From the NCBI GenBank assembly GCA_031367405.1, contig JANLPT010000325.1, positions 1 to 18,290 of the forward strand: 18,290 nt of DNA. The letters run 5' to 3'. Positions 6,735-14,083 of this stretch are shown here, in pieces (position 1 is the first letter of the stretch; each line of letters starts with the position of its first letter). This stretch comes from JALHNI01 sp031367405 (GTDB lineage Bacteria > Acidobacteriota > Terriglobia > Bryobacterales > Bryobacteraceae). A program made the translations under genes and the position numbers. Below the pieces are notes generated by a model, which saw only the letters and a program-made list of their open reading frames with translations, was not told the origin of the DNA and did no database searches.

Positions 6735-7889
6735 ATGGGGAATCGAGGCGAGGGTTCGTTTGAGGGGCCTGACCAGGTGCAGCTCCGCAAGGCCGTTCGT
6801 GACTTTGCCGAGAGCGAGATTAAGCCCCACGTTTTGGCTTGGGATGAAGACCAGATCTTCCCTTTGGCGGTGGTGAAGCAACTGGGGCAATTGGGCTATT
6901 TGGGCGCGATTTTCCCTGAAGATTTGGGCGGCGCGGAGTTGGGCTACGTCGAGTACGCCATCATCGTCGAAGAGCTGGGCCGGGTGGACCCTTCGGTCGG
7001 CCTGATTGTCGCAGCCCACACGTCGCTGTGCTCAAACCACATCTTTGTGGCCGGAAACCAGGCGCAACGGGAACATTACCTGCCGAAGTTGTCGACCGGC
7101 GAATGGATCGGGTGCTGGTCACTCACCGAACCCGAAGCCGGTTCCGATGCGGGGGGTACGCGTTCCACGGCTGTCCGGCAGGCGGATGGTTGGGTGCTGA
7201 ATGGCGCCAAGACCTTTACGACCAATGCCCACTATGCCGATGTCTGCGTGGCGATGGCGGTGACCGACCCGGCGGCCAAGCAGCGTGGCATTTCGGCCTT
7301 TGTGCTGGATCGCGGCAGTTTTCGTGCGGGCAAGAAAGAGAACAAGCTCGGGATGCGCGCCAGCGCGACGGGCGAGGTGGTGTTCGATCAAGTTCACGTG
7401 CCGGAGACGCAGTTGCTGGGCGCACTCGGCGCGGGCTTTGTCGATAGTTTGCGGATCCTGGATGGCGGCCGGATTTCGATTGCCGCGCTTTCGCTGGGCA
7501 TTGCCCAAGGGGCCTTTGACGCGGCCTTCGCCTACGCCCAGCAGCGGCGGCAGTTTGGCAAGGCGATTGTCGAATTTCAAGCGATCAGCCATAAGTTGGC
7601 CGACATGGCCACGGAGATTGAGGCGGCAAGGTTGTTAGTTTATCGAGCGGCGGCGCTGAAGGATGCGGGCCGTCCGGTGACGAAGCAATCGGCGATGGCG
7701 AAGCTGTATGCGTCGGAGGTGGCTTGCCGCGTAGCGAGCGAGGCGGTGCAGATTCACGGGGGCTATGGCTTCATTAAGGATTATCCCGTGGAGAAATTCT
7801 ATCGCGATGTGAAGCTGATGACGATCGGCGAGGGGACCAGCGAGATCCAGCGGCTGGTGATTGCGCGAGAGTTATTGAAGGGACGCTAG
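6735..7889 (+). CDS. Acyl-CoA dehydrogenase
   Basis: This FAD enzyme makes the alpha-beta double bond in acyl-CoA esters in fatty-acid or branched-chain amino-acid breakdown, passing electrons to ETF. The start ATG at 6735 follows the upstream stop by five bases with TAGGGG as Shine-Dalgarno; an earlier in-frame ATG at 6651 would lie inside the oxidoreductase gene. The 384 residues have the three usual domains. The first signature is CWSLTEPEAGSDAGGT and the second lies around QFGKAIVEFQAISHKLADM. The end has HGGYGFIKDYPVEKFYRD followed by GEGTSEIQ, whose first Glu occupies the catalytic-base position of short- and medium-chain enzymes. Chain-length class cannot be decided by eye. No ETF, thiolase or hydratase gene is nearby, so the link to the preceding sugar-type oxidoreductase is only positional. 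Confidence 0.93.
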   Translation: MGNRGEGSFEGPDQVQLRKAVRDFAESEIKPHVLAWDEDQIFPLAVVKQLGQLGYLGAIFPEDLGGAELGYVEYAIIVEELGRVDPSVGLIVAAHTSLCSNHIFVAGNQAQREHYLPKLSTGEWIGCWSLTEPEAGSDAGGTRSTAVRQADGWVLNGAKTFTTNAHYADVCVAMAVTDPAAKQRGISAFVLDRGSFRAGKKENKLGMRASATGEVVFDQVHVPETQLLGALGAGFVDSLRILDGGRISIAALSLGIAQGAFDAAFAYAQQRRQFGKAIVEFQAISHKLADMATEIEAARLLVYRAAALKDAGRPVTKQSAMAKLYASEVACRVASEAVQIHGGYGFIKDYPVEKFYRDVKLMTIGEGTSEIQRLVIARELLKGR

Positions 7890-7920
7890 GAGTTGGAGGT
7901 TACGCGGCCCGGCGTATTTC

Positions 7921-8301
7921 TTACCCCCGGCCCCGGAACCGATCCAGCTCGCGGCGATCTCTCTTTGAAAGTTTACCTTCGCGGAGCACTTCGAATTGCG
8001 GCAAAGCCTTCTGCTGTTCCGCCAACTTCAACCGCAGCAGGCGGCTGGACTCGGTTTCGCGATAGAGGGTTTGTGCGACAGCGGCCGGGCCGCGAATATC
8101 GCTGAGGACCAGCACTTCGATTTGTAAGTCATCGCGATCGGTCTTCACTTGCAGCAGGTCGCCGATGCGAACGTCGCGGGAGGCTTTGGCGGATTGCCCA
8201 TTGGACGAAATCCGGCCCATGTCGCAGACCTTGGCGGCCAGCGCGCGGGTCTTGAAGAATCGGGCGGCCCAGAGCCATTTGTCGAGTCTGACGCTCGTCA
8301 T
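7921..8301 (-). CDS. hslR: S4-domain RNA-binding protein, HslR/Hsp15-like
   Basis: The protein has 126 residues from the ATG at 8301 and opens with VRLDKWLWAARFFKTR, the start of an S4 RNA-binding domain, followed by A.K.C..GRI..NG....AS..V..GD. A basic C-terminal tail LSKRDRRELDRFRGRG follows. This matches Hsp15 (E. coli HslR), which binds stalled 50S subunits carrying nascent chains and recycles them. An upstream in-frame GTG at 8328 would add nine residues not typical of the family, so I prefer the internal ATG. It is divergent from the metal transporter gene and converges on the acyl-CoA dehydrogenase with a 31-base gap that has no clear terminator. Naming it hslR is by family resemblance. 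Confidence 0.85.
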   Translation of the reverse strand: MTSVRLDKWLWAARFFKTRALAAKVCDMGRISSNGQSAKASRDVRIGDLLQVKTDRDDLQIEVLVLSDIRGPAAVAQTLYRETESSRLLRLKLAEQQKALPQFEVLREGKLSKRDRRELDRFRGRG

Positions 8302-8361
8302 GACTCTATTCTCGTATGAGGCCGGCACCGTTTACCGGTATTCTGAGGATATAGCGCCAGC

Positions 8362-9057
8362 ATGCCATCCACTCCTCACATTGAATCTCACTTTACTTCT
8401 TCCGCCATGGTCCGGGATATTGTCATTGGCATGGCCGATGGCCTGACGGTGCCGTTCGCATTAGCCGCCGGGCTGAGCGGTGCCGTGGACGGGACGCGCA
8501 TTGTTGTCGTCGCCGGATTGGCGGAAATTGCCGCCGGTGCCATTGCCATGGGGCTCGGTGGCTATCTGGCCGCGCGGAACGATGCCGAACATTACGTGAG
8601 CGAGTTGCATCGCGAAGAGCGGGAGGTGATCGAGCGCACCGCCGACGAGGAACTGGAGGTGCGCGAGATCCTCGAGACTTATGGCCTCCAGCCCGCGCAG
8701 GCAGACCCGATTATTGCCCATTTCAAGGCCCATCCTAAGGTCTGGGTGGACTGGATGATGCGTTTTGAGCTGGGCCTCGAAGCACCCGACCCCACGCGGG
8801 CTTTGAAGAGCGCGGCGACGATTGCCTTCTCCTACATTGCGGGCGGCATGGTGCCGCTAACGCCCTACATCCTGTCCGGCTCAGCGCAAACGGCGCTGCG
8901 CTATTCGGTAGTCGCCACGCTGATTGCTTTGTTTGGTTTCGGCTACGTGAAGGGCACTTTTACGGGCACGCATCCCTTTCAGAGCGCGTTTCGCACGACT
9001 CTCATCGGCGGCATCGCGGCGGCGGCGGCGTTTGGGATTGCGAAGGCGATCGGGTAG
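8362..9057 (+). CDS. VIT1/CCC1-family iron/manganese transporter
   Basis: The 231-residue membrane protein begins with VRDIVIGMADGLTVPFALAAGLSG, the hallmark first helix of the VIT1/CCC1 family. Members export or sequester Fe2+ and Mn2+. Five hydrophobic segments lie near residues 17-40, 45-66, 150-172, 180-198 and 205-230. Between helices 2 and 3 is a Glu-rich cytoplasmic stretch, about 75-105 (SELHREEREVIERTADEE), matching the metal-binding helices that collect ions in plant VIT1. It lacks a ferritin-like N-terminal domain, so it is the short form. A GAGGAT lies 11 bases upstream, and a TATAGC ends six bases upstream of the ATG, so either a leadered or a leaderless start is possible. Neighbouring genes give no hint about regulation by metals. 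Confidence 0.9.
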   Translation: MPSTPHIESHFTSSAMVRDIVIGMADGLTVPFALAAGLSGAVDGTRIVVVAGLAEIAAGAIAMGLGGYLAARNDAEHYVSELHREEREVIERTADEELEVREILETYGLQPAQADPIIAHFKAHPKVWVDWMMRFELGLEAPDPTRALKSAATIAFSYIAGGMVPLTPYILSGSAQTALRYSVVATLIALFGFGYVKGTFTGTHPFQSAFRTTLIGGIAAAAAFGIAKAIG

Positions 9058-9148
9058 CGCTCAGACCGCTTGAAAAATATCCTTCCGTATGCCATCGCAA
9101 CCTCCCAATTGCCGTGGGCGAATGGGTTTCTGAGAAGCGAACTCTGGG

Positions 9149-10384
9149 CTAGCCGATCGGCAACAGGACCCGGAACACGCTGCCTTGGCCAGGTTCGCTT
9201 TCGAGGACGATACGGCCGGCGTGTTCGTCGATGATCTTGGCGACGATGGCGAGGCCCAGGCCGACGCCTTCTTTTTTCGTGGTGAAGAAGGGGTTGAAGA
9301 TGGAGCTTTGAATGGCCGGGTCGATGCCGGTGCCGCGGTCGATGATGGCGACTTCGAGTAACTGGTCGCCGGCGCGGGTCTTGACGGTAACCACGCTGCC
9401 GGGGGGTGAGGCTTGCGCGGCGTTGGTGAGTAAGTTGATGAAGACTTGCTCGATCAGTTCCTGGTCGATATCGGCGGCAGGGACATCGGGCGCGTAGTTT
9501 TTGACGAAGGTGATGGGGAAGGTGGGAAATTGGCGCTCGACGTGGAGAATGGCGCGGTCGAGCACTTGGGCGATGTCCTGCCGCGAGCGTTGCAATTGGA
9601 AGGGGCGGGCGAATTGCAGAAAGCGGGTGATCAACGAGTTTGTGCGATCTACTTCGCTTTGGATGAAGCCGGATAGCTCCTGGGCGATGTCGTCTTCCTG
9701 GGGCAGCCGTTTCGAGAGTAACTCGGCCGAATTTTTGATGGTGCCGATGGGATTGCGCAGCTCGTGCGCGAGGCCCGCCGTGAGTTGGCCCAGCGCGGCA
9801 AGGCGCTCGGTGCGGCGCATGGCTTCTTCGGCTTTTTGCAGGTTAGAGTTAGCGGCGGCGAGTTGTTCGGCGACGGCCTGGTAGTTGAGGGTTTCCTGAC
9901 GGTTGCGTTTCCCCAACTCATACGTGAGGTAACCAACGAGGCAAAGAAATAAGACGCGCAGGCTGAGTTCGTGGATCGCCGGATCGTTCAAGAACCAGCG
10001 ATTCCAGTCGAGCAGGAGTAAGTACGAAAGATAACTCATGATCGCGGTGAGCGTCCAAAGAATGGTCCCGAGTAAGCCGAGCGTGGTGGCGGCCGAAACG
10101 ACGGGTAATAACAAAATCGGGTAGTAACTCGATTCGATGGCGTTCGTCACGCCGATGAGCAGATAGCCGAGCAGTAACTTGATAAAAATAGCCAGGTAGT
10201 TGCCGTTCGTCGTCTGGAAAAAGGCGATGCGCGGGCTGAGAATTTGAAAGAAACAGAGAGCGACCAGCAGCTCGATCTCGGCGAGATGACGTACGGGGCT
10301 CGCGAAGTGCATGGCGGCAAAGAGCAGCGGCCAGACGAAGTCAGCGGGCCGGAGGATGCGCCGCCAAGTACGGAAGGGGGGCAC
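9149..10384 (-). CDS. Membrane-bound sensor histidine kinase (orphan)
   Basis: The 411-residue protein has about six hydrophobic segments over residues 13-158 with no recognised periplasmic sensor domain. A short coiled-coil linker follows (about 165-195). The HisKA domain has GLAHELRNPIGT with the phospho-acceptor His207. The HATPase domain has the N box VFINLLTNAAQA (Asn317, Asn321), the G1 box DRGTGI, the F box FNPFFTTK and the G2 box GVGLGLAI. The LAHELRNP form and overall layout resemble NtrB/AtoS-type kinases that pair with NtrC-like regulators. The start is a GTG directly after an in-frame stop, so it cannot be longer; AGGG upstream may serve as Shine-Dalgarno. No response regulator lies on either side within this window, so its partner is encoded elsewhere. 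Confidence 0.93.
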   Translation of the reverse strand: MPPFRTWRRILRPADFVWPLLFAAMHFASPVRHLAEIELLVALCFFQILSPRIAFFQTTNGNYLAIFIKLLLGYLLIGVTNAIESSYYPILLLPVVSAATTLGLLGTILWTLTAIMSYLSYLLLLDWNRWFLNDPAIHELSLRVLFLCLVGYLTYELGKRNRQETLNYQAVAEQLAAANSNLQKAEEAMRRTERLAALGQLTAGLAHELRNPIGTIKNSAELLSKRLPQEDDIAQELSGFIQSEVDRTNSLITRFLQFARPFQLQRSRQDIAQVLDRAILHVERQFPTFPITFVKNYAPDVPAADIDQELIEQVFINLLTNAAQASPPGSVVTVKTRAGDQLLEVAIIDRGTGIDPAIQSSIFNPFFTTKKEGVGLGLAIVAKIIDEHAGRIVLESEPGQGSVFRVLLPIG

Positions 10385-10511
10385 TTAGTACCCTGGACTT
10401 TCCCGGTGGCGGGTACAGCCACGGGCGGGCCACCTCACGGGCGGGGTTAGATGATCGTGCATGGCGGCGGGCTCCTCTCCCAGGATTGTGGCAGAGTGCA
10501 AGGCCAGGCGG

Positions 10512-11018
10512 CTACTGCAAACCGCGGCCAGCGAGCGGCGGGGTGGCGCTGGATAGGTCCTTGACGTAGATGAGGGCGGCACCCTCGTTACCGATGGCAT
10601 GCACGACGCCGGAGAGCGCAAAGCCCCGCGTGCGCAGCAACTCGAGCATGGCGAGCTCACGCTGCGGCACGGTGATGTAGAGCCGGGGCGACGAACAGGC
10701 GGTGCCGAAGTAGTCGACCAAGGCGCGGCCGATCCCCCGCCGGCGGTAGGGCGCGCTGACATAAACGCGGTGGATGACGCCGTAGCCCTGAAACTGATAG
10801 TTGAAGATGCCGTAGGCGACGGGCGTTTCGTCGAAGAAGGCGACCCAGCAGCGGCCCTCCTCAATGGCACTGGCGACAAACTCGCGCTGCCGGTAATCGC
10901 GAAGCGAGAGCAGGTCGAAACGGCAAATGGATTCGAGGTCACCAACTTCGGCGGGAACGATGGTGCAGCTCGGGGGAGTCTCGCAATGAGTGGGGGAGGT
11001 GGTCGGTTGAATCGTCAT
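10512..11018 (-). CDS. GNAT-family N-acetyltransferase
   Basis: The 168-residue protein carries a Gcn5-related acetyltransferase domain. Motif A reads HRVYVSAPYRRRGIGRALVDYF (about residues 82-103), with R..G.G holding the acetyl-CoA pyrophosphate, and a final strand-helix segment ELLRTRGF follows. The first 25 residues are Thr/Ser/Pro-rich and probably disordered. The substrate cannot be told; such enzymes modify small amines, antibiotics or protein N-termini. It starts nine bases after the stop of the nucleotidyltransferase gene on the same strand with no visible Shine-Dalgarno, so translation likely depends on coupling. About 127 bases separate it from the histidine kinase; this gap holds a GC-rich inverted repeat (10405-10434) but no T run, so read-through into the kinase is possible. 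Confidence 0.85.
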   Translation of the reverse strand: MTIQPTTSPTHCETPPSCTIVPAEVGDLESICRFDLLSLRDYRQREFVASAIEEGRCWVAFFDETPVAYGIFNYQFQGYGVIHRVYVSAPYRRRGIGRALVDYFGTACSSPRLYITVPQRELAMLELLRTRGFALSGVVHAIGNEGAALIYVKDLSSATPPLAGRGLQ

Positions 11019-11027
11019 GGGCGGTAG

Positions 11028-11735
11028 TTAAGTCATCTCCTCAGTGGCGGCGGCTAGATCCTCGGGCCGGCCGATGTCGCGCCAGTTTCCCTCAATGGGA
11101 AAGATCTCCAGCCGATGGCCGCCGGCGATCGATTGCTCGATCGCCGACGTCAGCTCGAATTCATGGCGCGGCGACTCCGGTACCCGGGTGAGTTCCGCGA
11201 ACAGACTGGGCCTAAAAATATAAAGGCCCGCACTGTTCCAATTAGTAGTGGATTTTCCCCACCCAGGTTTCTCAATTATTTTTGTTATTTTTTTCGATGC
11301 GTCGCAATATACCGCAGCGCCTTGATAAGGGTCAGGCACCCATTTGACCCCGATCAGTGCTTCAGTGGAGGGGGTAAGCGCTTGTCGAATGTCGTGATAG
11401 ACGGCAGTTTCAGCGAGTATGTCACCGTAAGTGAGGAAAAACGCTTCGTTTTGGACAAAATCTACCGCGAGCAAAGCAGCAGTAGCCGTTCCATTCACCG
11501 TGGTTTGGCGGATAAACTGGAGCGGCAGCGGATAACCCTGAAAGTGGGCCTCAATCGCCTCAGCCCGGTAACCGGTGACGACGAGAGCTTCGGCGAAACC
11601 GGCGGCTTGCAGGCGATCGAGCAGATGTTCGAGGATCGGCTTGCCCTTCAGCAGCACCATCGGCTTGGGAATTTCGTCGGTGAGGGACCCTAAACGGGTG
11701 CCGCGGCCGGCGGCGAGAATGACAGCTTTCCGCAT
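11028..11735 (-). CDS. Sugar-phosphate nucleotidyltransferase
   Basis: The 235-residue protein starts with KAVILAAGRGTRLGSLTDEIPKPM, the nucleotide-binding signature of NDP-sugar pyrophosphorylases (GlmU/RmlA/MurU-like NTP_transferase family). It then has a YGD metal-site segment near residue 104 and an IIEKP segment. The short length means no left-handed beta-helix acyltransferase domain. It could activate a hexose-1-phosphate, MurNAc-1-phosphate (MurU) or phosphocholine, and the sequence does not decide. It precedes a GNAT acetyltransferase by nine bases, so they form an operon. Its ATG is only 17 bases from the divergent sulfatase start, and a CATAAT on the minus strand ends six bases before the ATG. 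Confidence 0.85.
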   Translation of the reverse strand: MRKAVILAAGRGTRLGSLTDEIPKPMVLLKGKPILEHLLDRLQAAGFAEALVVTGYRAEAIEAHFQGYPLPLQFIRQTTVNGTATAALLAVDFVQNEAFFLTYGDILAETAVYHDIRQALTPSTEALIGVKWVPDPYQGAAVYCDASKKITKIIEKPGWGKSTTNWNSAGLYIFRPSLFAELTRVPESPRHEFELTSAIEQSIAGGHRLEIFPIEGNWRDIGRPEDLAAATEEMT

Positions 11736-11747
11736 GGGTATATTATG
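11719..11747. promoter_or_regulatory. Shared divergent promoter with symmetrical -10
   Basis: For the sulfatase (+): ATGACA (11719-11724), a 16-base spacer and TATTAT (11741-11746), six bases before the GTG. For the nucleotidyltransferase (-): CATAAT (11747-11742), six bases before its ATG, with no clear -35. Both -10 boxes use the same AT-rich core, so the two polymerases would compete for one site, and both mRNAs would start at their start codons. Confidence 0.4.
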
Positions 11748-11752
11748 TCCTG

Positions 11753-13339
11753 GTGAACCGCCGAAGCTTTATTCAAACTCTCGCCGCCTCCCGCCTGGTG
11801 GCCGCCCAGAAGAAGCCCAACATCGTCATCATGATGGCCGACGACATGGGCTTCAGCGATTTGGGCTGTTATGGCAGCGAAATCCGGACGCCGCATATCG
11901 ATGCGCTGGCCGGCGGCGGGATGCGCTTCACGCAGTTCTACAATGGCGCGCGTTGCTGCCCGACGCGGGCTAGCCTGCTCACCGGGCTGTACGCGCATCA
12001 GGCGGCCGTGGGGCACATGGTGACCGACGATCACCTGCCCGGTTATCGCGGCGACCTGAGCCGGCAGGCGGTGACGATTGCCGAGGTCTTGAAGACGGCG
12101 GGCTACCGGACGGCGATGAGCGGCAAATGGCACGTGACGCCGGCGAATGAGAAAAAACACAACTGGCCGATGCAGCGCGGCTTTGAACGGTACTTCGGGA
12201 CGATTCAGGGTGCGGGCAGCTACTATGACCCGGCGGCGCTGGTGTCGGGCAACGAATACATCAAGCCCGAAGGGGCCGATTTCTTTTACACCGACGCGAT
12301 TGCCAGCCATGCGAACAAGTTCATCGACGAGTTTGCGGGGCAGCCCTTCTTTCTGTATGTGCCGTTCACGTCGCCGCATTGGCCTCTGCACGCGATTGAA
12401 AGCGATATCGCCAAGTACCAGGGCCGCTACCAGGATGGCTGGGATGCGTTGAGAGTCGAGCGGCATGCACGGCAGGTGAAGATGGGAATTGTGGACCAGC
12501 GCTGGCCGCTATCGCCGCGCGATGAGAAGGTGCCCGCGTGGGGCGACGCACCCAACAAAGAGTGGGAGCAGCGGCGCATGGAAGTGTACGCCGCGCAGAT
12601 CGACCGTATGGATCAAAACGTGGGCCGCATCACGGCGAAGCTGCGGGAAAAAGGGCTCGAGCGAGACACGCTGATCTTGTTTCTGGCCGACAACGGCGGT
12701 TGTGCCGAAGAGATCGCCCGGGCACTGACGCCCAACCCGAGCATTCCGATGAACACTCCGGATGGCCGGCCGGTGCGGCGCGGGAATCGTCCGGAGATCA
12801 TGCCGGGGCCGGCGGACACTTATCAGAGTTACGGCATCGGCTGGGCCAACGCGAGCAACACGCCCTTCCGCACGTTTAAGCATTGGGTACACGAGGGCGG
12901 TATCGCGTCGCCGCTGATCGCACATTGGCCGGCGGGCATCACGCGGAAGAACTCAATTAACACGTCGCCCGGCCATTTGATTGACCTGATGGCGACCTGC
13001 GTGGACGTAGCCGGTGCCACCTATCCCGCGACGATGGCCGGCCAAAAGATCACGCCGCTCGAAGGCCTAAGCTTACGCCCAGTGTGGGAGCGCGGCAAGC
13101 GGGCCGGGCACGCTGAGATCTTCTGGGAGCATGAGGGCAACCGGGCAGTGCGGCAGGGTAAGTGGAAGCTGGTGTCGAAATATCAGCTGCCCTGGGAGCT
13201 GTATGACTTGGCCGCCGATCGTTCGGAGTTACACAATCGGGCGGCCACGAATGCGGCGAAGGCGACGGAGTTGCAGACGAAGTGGGAGGCTTGGGCCAAG
13301 CGGGCCCAAGTGGAACCCTGGCCGGTCGCCCGCCGGTAG
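11753..13339 (+). CDS. Sulfatase (S1 family, formylglycine type), Tat-targeted
   Basis: The 528-residue protein belongs to the type I sulfatases, which hydrolyse sulfate esters of glycans or small molecules. It opens with KPNIVIMMADDMG (metal ligands Asp30-Asp31). The activation motif is C-C-P-T-R (Cys68 to Arg72, the CxPxR form), whose Cys68 must be oxidised to formylglycine. SGKWH (Lys125, His127) and LADNGG follow. The N-terminus MNRRSFIQTLAASRL is a twin-arginine signal, though its hydrophobic part is short and carries Arg14. The start is a GTG without Shine-Dalgarno but with a TATTAT six bases upstream. No formylglycine-generating enzyme is in the window. It is followed by an SDR gene after 15 bases and lies head-to-head with the nucleotidyltransferase gene. 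The substrate is unknown; the nearby GH39 operon suggests a sulfated glycan. Confidence 0.93.
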   Translation: MNRRSFIQTLAASRLVAAQKKPNIVIMMADDMGFSDLGCYGSEIRTPHIDALAGGGMRFTQFYNGARCCPTRASLLTGLYAHQAAVGHMVTDDHLPGYRGDLSRQAVTIAEVLKTAGYRTAMSGKWHVTPANEKKHNWPMQRGFERYFGTIQGAGSYYDPAALVSGNEYIKPEGADFFYTDAIASHANKFIDEFAGQPFFLYVPFTSPHWPLHAIESDIAKYQGRYQDGWDALRVERHARQVKMGIVDQRWPLSPRDEKVPAWGDAPNKEWEQRRMEVYAAQIDRMDQNVGRITAKLREKGLERDTLILFLADNGGCAEEIARALTPNPSIPMNTPDGRPVRRGNRPEIMPGPADTYQSYGIGWANASNTPFRTFKHWVHEGGIASPLIAHWPAGITRKNSINTSPGHLIDLMATCVDVAGATYPATMAGQKITPLEGLSLRPVWERGKRAGHAEIFWEHEGNRAVRQGKWKLVSKYQLPWELYDLAADRSELHNRAATNAAKATELQTKWEAWAKRAQVEPWPVARR

Positions 13340-13342
13340 CGA

Positions 13343-13348
13343 TATATT
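13343..13348 (+). promoter_or_regulatory. -10-like box before SDR gene
   Basis: TATATT ends six bases before the ATG of the SDR gene, the same spacing as at murQ and the sulfatase. No good -35 is seen. It would give the SDR gene its own leaderless transcript besides read-through from the sulfatase. Confidence 0.3.
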
Positions 13349-13354
13349 AGGCGA

Positions 13355-14083
13355 ATGCCTATTTCTCTCGCTGGTGAGCGAGTTCTCATTGTGGGTGCCT
13401 CAAGCGGCGTGGGCCGCGCGACGGCCGTTTTATTTGCGCGCGAAGGTGCCAAGGTGTTTGCCACGGCGCGGCGCGCGGATCGGCTGCAAGAGCTTTCCAC
13501 GCAACTAGCCGGTGAAGGCTTCGTCATCGGTACGTTCGCCGCCGACGCCAGCGTGGTGCCGGAAGTAGAGGCGATGGCCGCTGCGGCGCGCAGCTTTCTG
13601 GGCGGCGTGGATGTGCTGGTACACTCCACCGGTACCAACACGCCCGACCGGAACCTGAAGCGCCTGAACATCGACATTTGGAACCACATGATCGGCGTGA
13701 ACTTATCCGCCGCTTACTATGTGACGCAGGCTCTATTGCCGGCCATGCGCGAGGCGCGCAAAGGGCATCTGATTTACGTGTCGTCGGTGTCGGGCAAGTA
13801 TCCTGACGTGTCCGGCGCGTCTTATCAGGCGGCCAAGCGCGGTTTGGTCGGCTTCACGCACGCCATTCGCGTCGAGGAGAAAGAGAACGAGATACGCACC
13901 TGCGTCGTTTGCCCGGGGCTGATCGACACGGAGCTGATGGAGAAGCGGCCCGTGAAGCCGTCCCCCGAACAATTGGCGAAGGCGTTGAAGGCAGAGGATG
14001 TGGCGGAAATTATTTTGGACGTGGCGAAGCTGCCGGCGCACGTGACGATTCCAGAATTGGATATCGTTCCGACGACGCTTTAA
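13355..14083 (+). CDS. Short-chain dehydrogenase/reductase (SDR)
   Basis: The 242-residue protein is a classical SDR using NAD(P)H. The cofactor motif is IVGASSGVG (residues 12-20), with Val in place of the usual Thr before the glycines. Asn115 in GVNLSA, Ser144 in YVSSVSG, and Tyr157 and Lys161 in YQAAK form the catalytic set. ARR near 38-40 after the second strand suggests NADP(H) preference. A CPGLIDTEL segment (PG motif) follows. The substrate is not evident; a sugar, uronate or unrelated alcohol is possible. It follows the sulfatase by 15 bases, and its stop codon overlaps that of the convergent MFS gene within TTAA. Confidence 0.92.
   Translation: MPISLAGERVLIVGASSGVGRATAVLFAREGAKVFATARRADRLQELSTQLAGEGFVIGTFAADASVVPEVEAMAAAARSFLGGVDVLVHSTGTNTPDRNLKRLNIDIWNHMIGVNLSAAYYVTQALLPAMREARKGHLIYVSSVSGKYPDVSGASYQAAKRGLVGFTHAIRVEEKENEIRTCVVCPGLIDTELMEKRPVKPSPEQLAKALKAEDVAEIILDVAKLPAHVTIPELDIVPTTL

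Noticed and set aside
9058..9148. Terminator between the VIT-type gene and the histidine kinase
   Set aside because: Only a 4-bp stem (CCCA/TGGG) is visible and no T run; convergent genes here have no clear terminator.
10405..10434. GC-rich inverted repeat (GGTGGC/GCCACC) as a terminator after the GNAT gene
   Set aside because: Six pairs with an 18-base loop and no T run on the minus strand; too weak to call.
11028..11735. Calling the nucleotidyltransferase MurU to link it with murQ
   Set aside because: The signature is shared by many NDP-sugar pyrophosphorylases, it lies 8 kb from murQ, and no amgK kinase is next to it.
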